A DNA stretch of 64,000 nucleotides, taken from positions 1,302,001-1,366,000 of the forward strand of contig NZ_SMGP01000001.1 in assembly GCF_004339745.1 (NCBI RefSeq). Direction: 5' to 3'. Below are positions 1 through 8,540 of the stretch, one piece after another; position 1 is the stretch's first letter, and the number at the start of each line of letters is the position of its first letter. A program made the translations under genes and the position numbers. The notes beneath the pieces were generated by a model. It made no database searches. It was not told the origin of the DNA and saw only the letters and a program-made list of their open reading frames with translations. The stretch is from Paraburkholderia sp. BL9I2N2 (GTDB taxonomy: Bacteria; Pseudomonadota; Gammaproteobacteria; Burkholderiales; Burkholderiaceae).

Positions 1-669
1 ATTCGATGGAACGATTGCACCTCCTAGGCCACGGAGCTCGATCGGCTTTCCACCGGGTTGGCCGAACAGTACAGAATTTGGGGTGTCAACGCCAATCGCG
101 CGTAATTCCGGAAAGAGGGGACGAAGAAACTTGGTTGTACCGCACATTGATCCCCCCGACCCGACGGGGCCAACCAGGCAATCGACTTTCCCGATCTTTT
201 TGATTAGTAGTTCAGCAAACTTTCCATAGGCAAGCTGATTGTCGGGGTTGGAATACTGTGAGGGCCAAAAACTATCGGGTATTTCCCGAAGATATTCGGC
301 CAGCCGATTTAACCTCGCCTGTTGAAGTCCGCCGCTGGGTGCCGGCGTTTGGACAATTTCTACATGTGTACCGAGTTCCGCAAGTCGTCTGTGAAGATGT
401 CGGTCGATTGCCCAATCGCTTACAAGTGTGAATTTGTATCCGTATTGTACAGCTAGCATCGCTAAGGCAAGGCCGAAAGTACCAGACGATGACTCACAGA
501 TCGTGAATCCTGGCTTTAACTGTCCCTGTTCTACGGCTCTTTCCAGCATGAACCGCGCTGGGAGCAGCTTCATAAGGAAGAAGCTCGCGCCGTACAAATC
601 GGCGCTCAGTTCAACGATTCGAGGATTCTCAAAATCCTCCAGATTTCGCATTAGGGTTCGACTAGACAT
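1..669 (-). CDS. Cysteine synthase-family PLP enzyme (SbnA-like), partial
   Basis: An open frame on the minus strand starts at 669 (ATG, GGAGG about 7 nt upstream) and runs off the left edge, giving about 223 residues without a stop. It resembles fold-type II PLP enzymes of the cysteine synthase family. Visible motifs are ESSSGTFGLALAM (phosphate-cup Ser/Thr loop, around residue 65), a DWAIDRHL segment, and VGPVGSGGSMCG (around residue 175). The spacing and motif style are closest to SbnA-type N-(2-amino-2-carboxyethyl)-L-glutamate synthases rather than housekeeping CysK. The Lys expected to carry PLP is probably the one in FLMKLLPA near residue 35, in a divergent context. A broken GHMP-kinase gene lies upstream on the same strand. 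Family is fairly sure; substrate is unknown. Confidence 0.7.
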   Translation of the reverse strand, partial: MSSRTLMRNLEDFENPRIVELSADLYGASFFLMKLLPARFMLERAVEQGQLKPGFTICESSSGTFGLALAMLAVQYGYKFTLVSDWAIDRHLHRRLAELGTHVEIVQTPAPSGGLQQARLNRLAEYLREIPDSFWPSQYSNPDNQLAYGKFAELLIKKIGKVDCLVGPVGSGGSMCGTTKFLRPLFPELRAIGVDTPNSVLFGQPGGKPIELRGLGGAIVPSN

Positions 670-1104
670 TCATTCCTCCTGGACGCTTTGCTAAGCGTGG
701 TTGATGGATGGATCCGATATTGGGTCGACAACTGGCCCACTGCGGGCCACCTGTGCCTTGGGCGATCCAAATTGCTTCGGCGCCGTTTAGATGAAGCTTT
801 GACGGGATCCTTTTCATTGACACGATCGATTGCGGTAGCAGCGCGGCTCAACAAGTTGAGATCGGAAGCGATGCGTGGTTGAAGCGGGAGTGCTTGGAGT
901 CAGAAACGTTTTGATCTCTACGTTGCATATTCAACCGGTCTGAGTTTAAAGTGTCGACAGCTTCCTTGAGCGTTGACCGATGTCAATCGATCGAAGTGAT
1001 TTTCTGAAGGGCCATGTTGCGATTAGGTCCTATTGCACGAAGAGCAACGCCTGTCGTGAGAGCGGACTTGGAATTATGTGCAGACCTAGCATTCCCCGCG
1101 ATCT
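670..1104. other. No gene recognised between the PLP enzyme and the kinase remnant
   Basis: This stretch has only short open frames without recognisable families, and the reading frames of the flanking minus-strand genes do not continue through it. It probably held the rest of the kinase gene and the promoter region of the downstream enzyme. Confidence 0.4.
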
Positions 1105-1455
1105 CTATGACACGATTTGTCGGACGCCCCAGCATTCAAGAACAAAAATAGTGGTCAAAACATCCGCGATAGATAACGCCGTACCACGTGTGAGCGAGAC
1201 GCTGACCGTAATTGCTAGATCCTACCGAGGCGTCTGCGCGGGAATCTCTGGAACGTGAGTGCTGCGGCCGCTTTGCTTTTCGCAACGTTCCAGAAGGGCG
1301 CTCACTGCAACCTCGCGATCCACCAAAAATTCGCCTTACGGTGGCTCCAAGGAAGCGGATCCGCAGTGCAACTGACCTCGCTCGTCCTCAAAAATGCCCT
1401 GAAGGAACTCACCGCGGTGTGCGATCGCCTCGCGCATTCTTGCTCCTGCTTGCAT
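1105..1455 (-). pseudogene. Broken GHMP-kinase-like gene (PduX-type N-terminal half)
   Basis: On the minus strand an ATG at 1455 is preceded by AAGGAG at good spacing. The first reading frame has HRGEFLQGIFED and LHCGSASLEP, which resemble the N-terminal GE(I/F)LQG signature of PduX-like GHMP kinases. A stop follows after about 40 residues. Beyond it, a shifted frame continues with plausible family sequence (ANFVVDREVAVSALLERC, then SLTRGTALSIADVLTT, like the GHMP ATP-binding loop), interrupted by further stops. It lies upstream of the cysteine-synthase-like gene on the same strand, so the two may once have formed an operon. The identification rests on short motifs and is tentative. Confidence 0.45.
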
Positions 1456-1755
1456 GACGAAGCTCCTTGCATGTCCCGATTTCGTGTCAGCCACAAATGG
1501 CGAATCAGTGTTTCACTTGAAAAACGTTTGTCGAGACTTTCCATCGCTCATTTCAAGATCCGTACCAGCTTTGATTGCAAAGCATCCGAGGAGGAAACCA
1601 GCTATCGGTCACGACCTGAAGCTCACGGTAGACAGTCGTGGACAACATTGGCATGTATCGAAGCCGACATGGTCGACAGTGGATGTGGGTTGCCAAACAC
1701 TTCGTACACAGTGCTTTTTGTTCGCTGGTGATACCTGAGTCGTTCCTTTGTGCCC

Positions 1756-3188
1756 GAGCTAAGGTCAAGAGTGGTGTATGAGCAATTTGACGGCGGACGA
1801 TTTCAAGCGGCGAATTTCTGCTGAACCGGCCGATCGTCTTGCACCGGTTCGCCGTCCTTGAAGGCAACGCCCTCGAGCAACAGCTTGATCTTTTCCGGGC
1901 CGTTGACACGGCGCCAGGTTTTCTCGGCTTCCTCGATCAGCTTGAACGCCAGTCCGAGGAAGGTTGGTCGCGATACGCAGTTACGCGTGCGCGTCGTACG
2001 GTGGCGCACCGTCGCGAACGTCGATTCAATTGCGTTGGTCGTGCGCAGATGCTGCCAGTGCTCGGCAGGGAATTCGTAAAACGCGAGCAAGGCCTCCCGG
2101 TCCTTCTTCAACGTCTCGGTCGCCTTCGGATATCTGGCCGCATAGATCGACACGAAACGATCGAACGCGGCGTGCGCGTCGGCGCGGGTCGCCGCCATCC
2201 AGATCGATTGCATGTCGGCCTTCGCGCGTGCCTGTTGCGACTTGGGCAGTGCGTTCATGACGTTTCCCATTTTATGAAACCAGCAGCGCTGGCCACGCGT
2301 GGTCGGAAACACCTCTTCCAGCGCCGCCCAGAAGCCCATTGCGCCGTCGCCGACCGCCAGCCGTGGGCCCGCCTTCAGACCGCGCTTTTTCAGGTCGAGC
2401 AGCAGTTCCAGCCACGACGCTTTCGTCTCGCGATAACCATCGCCGATCGCCACACGCTCTTTGCTCCCGTCCGGTTTCACGCCGATGATGACCAGCAAGC
2501 ATTGTCCATCGGAGTTCTCACTGCGCAGCCCCGTGTGAATGCCGTCGACCCACCAATAGACGTAGTGCGACCCGGACATGTCACGACGGCTCCAGGCCAC
2601 ATGCTCGTCGGCCCATTGCGCCTTCAGCCGGCTCACCACGTTGGCCGACAAGCCCTTGGCATCATCGCCCAGCAGCACGCTCAACGCTTCGCCCATATCG
2701 CCCGTCGAAATACCCTTCAGATACAACCAGGGCAGCGCTGCGCTCACGCGAGGCGACTTCCTCACGTACGGCGGCACGATCGCCGAATTGAACTTCACGC
2801 CCGATCCCGATCGATCGCGCACCTTCGGCACCTTCACCGCAATCGGCCCGGCGGCCGTCAATACCTCGCGCTCTGGCAAGTAACCGTTGCGCACCACGGC
2901 GCGTTGCCCGTGCAAGGTCTTGACGTTCGCGAACCGCTCCATCAGCTCTGCCAGCTCCGCTTCGATCGCTTGTTGAATCACTTGCCGCGCCCCGTGACGA
3001 ACCAATTCGTCCAGACCAAGCCCGACTCCCGATAGACCGACGACTGCTTTTTCCGTATCCTTGCTCATGGTGGATGGTTTGTTTGTTTGCTGGTTTCCGA
3101 CTTCGACAATCAGATTCTCAGCTGAAACCTCCACCGCCTTCAACTTCCCGCCTCAACTCCCCCCGTACACCAGATTCGACTTTAGCTC
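1756..3188 (-). mobile_element. IS256-family insertion sequence, apparently intact
   Basis: The ends are imperfect inverted repeats of about 25 bp: GAGCTAAGGTCAAGA at 1756 and its counterpart ending in TTTAGCTC at 3188. They are flanked by a perfect 9-bp direct repeat, TTTGTGCCC, at 1747-1755 and 3189-3197. A target duplication of 8-9 bp is usual for IS256. The single transposase gene fills the element on the minus strand. The perfect duplication suggests a fairly recent insertion into DNA that already held the group II intron remnant found to its right. Confidence 0.9.
1803..3143 (-). CDS. IS256-family (Mutator-type) transposase
   Basis: The 446-residue protein is a Mutator-superfamily DDE transposase that cuts and pastes its own element. 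It shows VDGIHTGLR near residue 205 (first Asp), AVGDGAMGFWAAL near 262 (second Asp), the RCWFHKMGNV motif that follows it, and HLRTTNAIESTFATVRHR near 365 holding the catalytic Glu. Length is normal for the family. The start is uncertain: the frame opens at 3143 with a non-ATG codon, and an internal ATG at 3068 would give about 421 residues. No disruption is visible, so the gene is probably functional. Confidence 0.92.
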   Translation of the reverse strand: MKAVEVSAENLIVEVGNQQTNKPSTMSKDTEKAVVGLSGVGLGLDELVRHGARQVIQQAIEAELAELMERFANVKTLHGQRAVVRNGYLPEREVLTAAGPIAVKVPKVRDRSGSGVKFNSAIVPPYVRKSPRVSAALPWLYLKGISTGDMGEALSVLLGDDAKGLSANVVSRLKAQWADEHVAWSRRDMSGSHYVYWWVDGIHTGLRSENSDGQCLLVIIGVKPDGSKERVAIGDGYRETKASWLELLLDLKKRGLKAGPRLAVGDGAMGFWAALEEVFPTTRGQRCWFHKMGNVMNALPKSQQARAKADMQSIWMAATRADAHAAFDRFVSIYAARYPKATETLKKDREALLAFYEFPAEHWQHLRTTNAIESTFATVRHRTTRTRNCVSRPTFLGLAFKLIEEAEKTWRRVNGPEKIKLLLEGVAFKDGEPVQDDRPVQQKFAA

Positions 3189-3249
3189 TTTGTGCCCGCG
3201 AGATTGCAACTACTCAGTGGCCTCGTCCTCGCACGGCAAAAGTTTGATA

Positions 3250-3525
3250 TGAACCGCCTAGGTGAGTAGCCCACGGGAATCGCACCCGCTGGCTCTCGCA
3301 GGTACTCCACCGCCTCCAGCCGAAGCACGTCGATTCCGGGAGTGCCCCATGTGGCGCCTGATCTTCTTTTCTACCCGGTCCTTGATGAAGCTGAAGCACT
3401 CGCTGGAATGTCCAACGGCGAAGTAATTTCACCCACCCGCGTAACACCGGATTGATCAGTTCTATCATCCGGTCTACCGGTTGCGACTCGTATCGCCGAA
3501 ACACCGTAAGCGCTAAAAAGAGCAC
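3250..3525 (-). pseudogene. ltrA: Group II intron reverse transcriptase/maturase remnant (C-terminal end)
   Basis: Minus-strand translation shows ELINPVLRGWV. After a one-base frameshift near 3425 it continues with NYFAVGHSSECFSFIKD, VEKKIRRHM and, shifted again, FGWRRWST. This is the order of the maturase (domain X) and DNA-binding end of group II intron-encoded proteins. The upstream reverse transcriptase domains are absent, and at least two frameshifts make it inactive. The IS256 element inserted beside its 3' end. I could not recognise a clear domain V hairpin. Confidence 0.8.
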
Positions 3526-3725
3526 ACCTAGCTTCGTCGGCTCCTAAGAGCGACGATCGCGTCCGCAATCTACATTTCAGACGCGGACCATGGGCGATGA
3601 TGAGTTTGCTGCGTAGGCGACGGACGCTGTACGAGCCTTCGAGAAACCAGAAGATGCGCCGCAGGGCCTGCTCGTGAGTGGCGGATTCAACCGGTCGTTG
3701 CAACATCTCCTACTGTAGGTGTCAA

Positions 3726-4000
3726 ATGGGACGCCCACGGGGGTGGGGATCGGAAGAAACGCGAAGACCAATGATGCGATCGCCTGGCAGGCCCAGGAGT
3801 TAACCGGCTAGAGACAAAGCGGGGGCGTTCTGGAGCTGTATCGCGAGGGATGAAGACCGAGGCTGCCCCGCTGACTTGTGGCGTGTCACAGCCTTTGGGG
3901 CCGAGATGGTTCCGTGAAGCGGGCGGAGTGCCGCCCATCGAACTAGCACCATGCTCCGAGAGTTACCTGTCTCTTTCTGAACGCGAGGAAATCGCGCGGC
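3726..4000 (+). pseudogene. IS30-family transposase N-terminal fragment, with frameshift and stops
   Basis: Plus-strand translation from ATG 3726 gives MGRPRGWGSEETRRPMMRSP and then, through a stop and frameshift, AFWSCIAREG, SQPLGPRWFREAGGVPP and YLSLSEREEIARL. This is the helix-turn-helix N-terminal arrangement of IS30-family transposases seen in Burkholderiaceae. The catalytic DDE part is missing because the reading passes directly into IS66 sequence near position 4000. It is not functional. Confidence 0.75.
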
Positions 4001-4288
4001 TATCCACAGGCCCATCTGAAGGACTTCAGGGGAACGTTGCAGTCCGATGCGTTCGCGGGGTACAACGCGATCTACGAGGATGGTGACGTGCGTGAGGCGG
4101 CATGTATGGCACACGCGCGCCGCAGATTCCACGATCTGTTCGTCGCGCGCAGAAACGAGGTCAACACTGAAGCGTTGCACCGGATCGGCGAACTGTACGC
4201 AATTGAGGCCGCGATTCGTGGCAGGCCACCGGACGAACGAAGAGGTGTCAGGCAGGAGCAGGCTCGTCCGCTAGTCAATGCCTTCTAG
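4001..4288 (+). pseudogene. IS66-family transposase (TnpC), piece 1 of 3
   Basis: Translation shows QAHLKDFRGTLQSDAFAGY, MAHARRRFHDLF and PPDERRGVRQEQARPL, the middle part of an IS66 TnpC DDE transposase. The 5' half is missing because IS30 sequence abuts it. The frame ends at an in-frame TAG (4286-4288), where family members usually have Gln. The same protein continues in phase at 8544 (IWLRSTLGTVSQKGD), so about 4.25 kb of later insertions split this gene. Confidence 0.85.
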
Positions 4289-4366
4289 ATACTATGAGGG
4301 CAGTAGAAGCGAAGCCTGAGGAGTAAAACGGAATATGCAAACCGTTTTCTTCATGGGAGCACGCAA

Positions 4367-5512
4367 ATGGACACGCCCGGCATGACCCGTAGTGGGCAGG
4401 ATGTAAAGGTGGTCGGCTCGTTGTATGTCGCTTTCGAGTTGGGCGACAGGAGCTGGAAGCTTTGTCTTGGCGATGGCATTCGCTCGCCGAGCCGGTGTAC
4501 GGTGGCTGCCGGCGATACCGCGGCAGTCCTGAAGGCGATTGCGAGAGCGAAGGTGCGTTGCCGCCTGCCCGACGACGCTCCGGTTCGCAGCTGCTACGAA
4601 GCCGGACGTGATGGTTTCTGGCTGCACCGCTGGGCGAGCGCGCAGCGGATCTCCAACCTGGTAGTGGACCCTGCCAGCATCGAGGTAAGCCGGCGGGCAC
4701 GCCGCGCGAAGACCGACCGGCTCGACGCCGACCGACTGCTCTCGATGCTGATGCGCTACCACGCAGGCGAGCGGCGGCTATGGGCGATCGCACGTATCCC
4801 GAGCCCTGAGCAGGAAGATCAACGGCGTGTGCATCGGGAACTCGGCCGCCTTCGGCAGGAGCGCACGGCGCACAGCAACCGTGTCCGCTCGCTGCTGGTG
4901 CTGCACAACCTGCGCACTGAACACATCGGTGGGCGCACCTGGGGACGCTGGTGGGCGGAACACGCTGCGCAGCTCCTGCCGGACCTGCGTGCCGAGATTG
5001 ACCGTGAGCTCGAGCGGCTCGCTCTTGTCGCCCGGCAGATCAGGACGCTTGAGACAATGCAGGCTCATCAGGTGCGCAACGGCGAGCAACCGGCCATTGC
5101 CGGGCTGGCACGGCTGGCGGGCATTGGCACCGGCAGTGCATGGACACTCGTGAAGGAACTGTTCGGATGGCGGCGGTTTGGTAATCGCCGCGAGCTCGCC
5201 GGCTGTCTGGGCCTGGCGCCAACGCCATATGCAAGCGGCACCAGTGAAGTCGAACAGGGCATCAGCAAGGCGGGCAACAAGCGGGTGCGATGGCTGATGG
5301 TGGAGCTTGCATGGAGCTGGCTGCGCTTCCAGCCGGCCAGCGAGCTGAGCAAATGGTTCAACCAGCGCTTCGGCGCTGCGGGCAAGCGTTCGCGACGCAT
5401 CGGCATTGTCGCGCTTGCGCGCCGTCTTGCAATCGCAATATGGCGCTATCTCGAACATGGCGAATTTCCGGCAGGGGCAAAGCTCAAACCGGTGACAGCG
5501 GCGGAGCTGTAA
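4367..5512 (+). CDS. IS110-family recombinase (transposase), copy 1
   Basis: This 381-residue protein has the IS110 arrangement: an N-terminal RuvC-like DEDD domain (residues 15-170, with SCYEAGRDGFWLHRW and AKTDRLDADRLL), a coiled linker rich in Arg and Glu, and a C-terminal Tnp_20 domain (GLARLAGIGTGSAW, ELAGCLGLAPTPYASG, ISKAGNKRVRWLMVE). The last contains the conserved Ser region. The first acidic position reads AFELGD, with Glu where most relatives have Asp. ATG 4382 is an alternative start. Members of this family use a noncoding RNA from the element to pair donor and target, and the long 3' noncoding stretch may hold it. Confidence 0.9.
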   Translation: MDTPGMTRSGQDVKVVGSLYVAFELGDRSWKLCLGDGIRSPSRCTVAAGDTAAVLKAIARAKVRCRLPDDAPVRSCYEAGRDGFWLHRWASAQRISNLVVDPASIEVSRRARRAKTDRLDADRLLSMLMRYHAGERRLWAIARIPSPEQEDQRRVHRELGRLRQERTAHSNRVRSLLVLHNLRTEHIGGRTWGRWWAEHAAQLLPDLRAEIDRELERLALVARQIRTLETMQAHQVRNGEQPAIAGLARLAGIGTGSAWTLVKELFGWRRFGNRRELAGCLGLAPTPYASGTSEVEQGISKAGNKRVRWLMVELAWSWLRFQPASELSKWFNQRFGAAGKRSRRIGIVALARRLAIAIWRYLEHGEFPAGAKLKPVTAAEL

Positions 5513-5760
5513 CCTGAGCAGCGACCCTCATTCAACGCAGGTCAGGCAGGTTTGCGCACCCGGACAGTAAGAGGGTTGCCCGGCGGGTAACCGTAGTTTT
5601 AGATGGGGTGCCTCGGTAACGGAGTGGTCCCAGCGCTCTGCGCATGCGGTATGTGGTGACCGGCCTGGTGCCGGCACGGATAGAAGTTACACCGGGCAGA
5701 CCGCCCGGATATCAGACACTCCGGCCTCTAACTTCCTGCTGAACAGTCACAAAGGATTCC
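5513..5760 (+). ncRNA. Candidate bridge-type RNA region of IS110 copy 1
   Basis: This noncoding stretch follows the recombinase gene inside the element. It has several strong hairpins: GGTTGCCC and GGGTAACC around a 3-nt loop (5574-5592), and CCGGGC and GCCCGG around AGACC (5692-5708). A GC-rich repeat lies around 5660-5680. Some IS110-family (IS1111-group) elements encode their guide RNA downstream of the recombinase. Position and structure fit that idea. The RNA ends and guide loops are not established here. Confidence 0.35.
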
Positions 5761-5855
5761 AAACAGAAATAGATATCACACCACCTCAAATGGAGGCCGC
5801 TGACTTGAGGAAAGCAAATCGCTAAAGGGCTTGACTTCCCATGCCCCATAGAAGT

Positions 5856-7354
5856 CTTACTGTGTCATAAAGTCACCGCGTCTCACCGGACTTCGGCAGC
5901 ATGGGCATACGTCGAGACTGGCGACAAGCCGCACGGTGAGTTGATAGCGAATGGTAGCGAGCGAATCAGCCGTGTGGCGTTGCGCGCGGCGAACTTCCCC
6001 TCGCAATGTAATCTTCGGGAACAGCAGGTGTCTGGCGTGCTGCGAAGTTTTTTTTGGCGCTGACCGGAGTGCCGGTAGCGAGACGTTCAGCGAGCAGAAA
6101 CCCGTAGGCCGCAATGGCCAGGGCTGCATGGTGATGAAATCCGCGCCACCCTCGACCTTCGTAGTGCCCCAGCCCCAGTTCCTGCTTCAGATCCTGGTAG
6201 TCCCGTTCAATGCGCCAGCGCATATGTGCGGACGCCACGAGTTGCGCCAGGCCGGTGTCGGCCGGCAGATTGGAGAGGTAGTATTTCAGCGGGTCTGCGT
6301 CGTCAGCGGGCCACTCGATGAGCAGCCACTGCTCGGGGCGTAACCGCGCCTTGCCGGTATTGCCACCCGCGTGGCGCACACGAACCGCTGCGAAACGCCC
6401 GCTGAGTGTTTCGTTCGAACCCTCGCGCCGACTGAGCGTCGTGAAGGCAGTAGCAGGCAGTGAATGGGCCAGTTTTTTCACGTTCACCGGTTGCCGGGAG
6501 GGCGTACGGCGGGGCACCACAGGCGGGCGCCCCATGCCGCCATATGGTTTCGGCGGCAATGGTTCGACGCCCGGTGGCCAGACCACCAGCGACGACGTGA
6601 TACCGACCACGTAAGCCAGGCCCAGATCGTCCAGACGTTGCCGGAACGCGTTATCGATGCCGTAACCTGCATCCGCGAGCACGCAGTGCCGCGGTGCCCC
6701 GGCAGCCAGTAAGGTCTCGATCTGCCGCAGTGCAATCTGCGCCTTGGTCTCAAACCCGATATGCGCAGGAATGCCGGCTCTCGCGCGCCGCGCGTCATCC
6801 TCTGCCCACTCTTGCGGCACATAGAGTTGCCACGCCACCGGAATGCTGGCCTGCTCGCAGGCCAGGGAGACACTCACCGCGATCTGGCAATTATCCTGTT
6901 TCCCGAGCACGCCGCAGTACTGGCGCGCCACGCCTACCGAATGACGGCCCTTCTTCGGGAAGCCCGTGTCGTCCACTATCCAAAAGCCGCCGGCGGAAAA
7001 GTCCATTCGCGGCACGACCCACTGACAGACCCGACGCAGCAGTTCATCGTCCGACCAGTCGGCCTTCGCAACGAAGTGGTGCAAGGCCTGATGCCGCGCG
7101 CTGGCGTGAAGCGGGTCAACACTGGCGGCCATCGGTTCGACGCTCTTGCGCGTCAATGGCAGCATCAGGCCGGTGCAATAGGCCTTCAGGCCCGCGTGCC
7201 GGTCCGCATGACCCAGGCCTCCAGCCAGATGCTCGATGTACTGCTCAAACCGGCTTTGCGCGTTCATTGATCCTCGCCTTATGCCTGGATATCCTTATTG
7301 TATTTGACGATCAGGGTTTTCGGTATCGAACACGCCAATTTGTGACACAGTAAG
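5856..7354 (-). mobile_element. IS701-family insertion sequence
   Basis: Terminal inverted repeats are visible: CTTACTGTGTCATAA at 5856 and TTGTGACACAGTAAG ending at 7354 (one mismatch over 15 bp). They enclose one minus-strand transposase gene. The flanking 4 bp differ (AAGT against ATTA), so no target duplication is seen. This suggests rearrangement after insertion. Confidence 0.85.
5966..7267 (-). CDS. IS701-family transposase
   Basis: This 433-residue DDE transposase has the IS701 (DDE_5) layout. WIVDDTGFPKKGRHSVGVARQY (residues about 97-118) carries the first catalytic Asp, ADAGYGIDNAFRQRL (about 200) the second, and HMRWRIERDYQDLKQELGL (about 352) the Glu with the YxxLKxELGLxHYEGR signature. 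Length is typical and there are no internal stops. It is the only gene of its element. Confidence 0.92.
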   Translation of the reverse strand: MNAQSRFEQYIEHLAGGLGHADRHAGLKAYCTGLMLPLTRKSVEPMAASVDPLHASARHQALHHFVAKADWSDDELLRRVCQWVVPRMDFSAGGFWIVDDTGFPKKGRHSVGVARQYCGVLGKQDNCQIAVSVSLACEQASIPVAWQLYVPQEWAEDDARRARAGIPAHIGFETKAQIALRQIETLLAAGAPRHCVLADAGYGIDNAFRQRLDDLGLAYVVGITSSLVVWPPGVEPLPPKPYGGMGRPPVVPRRTPSRQPVNVKKLAHSLPATAFTTLSRREGSNETLSGRFAAVRVRHAGGNTGKARLRPEQWLLIEWPADDADPLKYYLSNLPADTGLAQLVASAHMRWRIERDYQDLKQELGLGHYEGRGWRGFHHHAALAIAAYGFLLAERLATGTPVSAKKNFAARQTPAVPEDYIARGSSPRATPHG

Positions 7355-7358
7355 ATTA

Positions 7359-8540
7359 GGGAAGGTCTGCACAACTCGTTTTCAGAGCGCTGATTTTTTG
7401 ACACTTGGGGCGTATCAGCCGTAAGCGTCTGCTGGCAGGTTGTTCGTCTGGCTTTTCAGGTATGACGACCTCCGTTTGCCGAGACTCACGGCCTTTACCT
7501 CCGAGCGTTTCACGCCTTGCGTAATGCCTTGCGTGCCATCCAGAGGTTGCCCAGCGCAAACAGTGTCGTGATCTGCGCGGTGTTCTTCAACAATCCCCGG
7601 TACCGCGTCTTCGTATAGCCAAACTGCTGCTTGAGCACGCGGAACGGATGTTCAACCTTGGCGCGCACGCCAGCCTTCAGACGCTCAATCTGGTTGTATA
7701 TCGCGTCCAGACGATTGTTCAGGTCCAGTTGTCGACGCTTGCCTGGTCGCATCGCTACATGCCAGCGTACCGGGTTCGCCTGACAGCGCTTCTCAATACC
7801 CTGATATCCGGCGTCAGCGTACACATCCTTTTCCTGGCCGTGCAACAGCGCTTCGGCCGCAATGATGTCGTGGACGTTGGCCGCCGTACCAATGACGGTG
7901 TGGACCAGACCCGACTCCGCGTCCACGCCGATGTGGGCTTTCATCCCGAAGTACCATTGATTTCCCTTCTTCGTCTGGTGCATCTCCGGGTCCCGTGTAC
8001 CGGAGCCGTTCTTCGTCGAACTGGGTGCGGAAATCAAGGTCGCGTCGACCGCCGACCCTGCCTTCAACATCAAGCCTTTCTCGGTCAGGATCTCATTGAC
8101 CAGCGTGAGCATCTGCGCGGCCAGGCCGTGCGTTTCGAGAAGGTGCCGGAACCGCAGAATCGTGCTCTCGTCCGGCAAACGCGTCATACCTTCGTTCAGC
8201 CCCGCAAACTCGCGATACAGCGGCACGTCATAAAGCGCCTCTTCCATCGCAGGGTCTGACAGACCAAACCACTGCTGCATGAAGTGGATCTGCAGCATCG
8301 TCGCAACCGGAAATGGTGGCCTTCCAGTCTTGCCCCTCGGATAGTGCGGTTCGATCAACGCAATCAACCTTGACCATGGCACAACGCGCCTCATCTCATC
8401 GAGAAATTCCCGCTTGCGCGTACGTTTCGTTGAAAGATCCAGACCAAGACCGAGCTGTGTCATCGACGAACTTCTTTAACTCGCGTTCTCCCAGGATAGG
8501 CCAACCAGACTTCAACGCCAGGACTTTTGCAGACTTTCCC
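7359..8540 (-). mobile_element. IS5-family insertion sequence (IS5 subgroup)
   Basis: The inverted repeats are GGGAAGGTCTGCACAA at 7359 and, at the other end, the complement of GGGAAAGTCTGCAAAA (8525-8540), matching at 14 of 16 positions. If the repeat is read from GGAA, the flanks are TTAG on the left and CTAG on the right. Both fit the YTAR target rule of the IS5 subgroup but they are not identical. The mismatch suggests the left and right junctions did not arise in one insertion event. The right flank is IS66 sequence. Confidence 0.85.
7510..8463 (-). CDS. IS5-family transposase
   Basis: The 317-residue protein matches IS5-subgroup DDE transposases. It has an N-terminal DUF772 domain (FPVATMLQIHFMQQWFGLSD, residues 50-70, and RLPDESTILRFRHLLE near 110). 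Catalytic parts are GSAVDATLISAPSS (first Asp, about 145), DVYADAGYQGIEKR (second Asp, about 225) and RAKVEHPFRVLKQQFGY (Glu, about 280). Start ATG 8463 follows an AAAGAAG-type ribosome site. The gene is intact and normal in length. Confidence 0.93.
   Translation of the reverse strand: MTQLGLGLDLSTKRTRKREFLDEMRRVVPWSRLIALIEPHYPRGKTGRPPFPVATMLQIHFMQQWFGLSDPAMEEALYDVPLYREFAGLNEGMTRLPDESTILRFRHLLETHGLAAQMLTLVNEILTEKGLMLKAGSAVDATLISAPSSTKNGSGTRDPEMHQTKKGNQWYFGMKAHIGVDAESGLVHTVIGTAANVHDIIAAEALLHGQEKDVYADAGYQGIEKRCQANPVRWHVAMRPGKRRQLDLNNRLDAIYNQIERLKAGVRAKVEHPFRVLKQQFGYTKTRYRGLLKNTAQITTLFALGNLWMARKALRKA

Larger units (their letters stand above)
4289..5855 (+). mobile_element. IS110-family insertion sequence, copy 1
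   Basis: The element carries one plus-strand recombinase gene followed by about 340 nt of noncoding DNA. Short subterminal inverted sequences, CTATGAGGG near 4292 and CCCCATAG near 5843, may mark its ends. No target duplication is seen, as expected for this family. Left it abuts the IS66 piece; right it abuts the IS701 end at 5856. The exact boundaries are inferred. Confidence 0.65.

Noticed and set aside
1839..3035. Long plus-strand open frame of about 400 codons opposite the IS256 transposase
   Set aside because: It mirrors the transposase codons in GC-rich DNA, is rich in His and Arg, and has no family motifs; a shadow frame.
3198..3330. Group II intron domain V next to the maturase remnant
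   Set aside because: A hairpin-like GC stretch is present but does not match the conserved domain V pattern.
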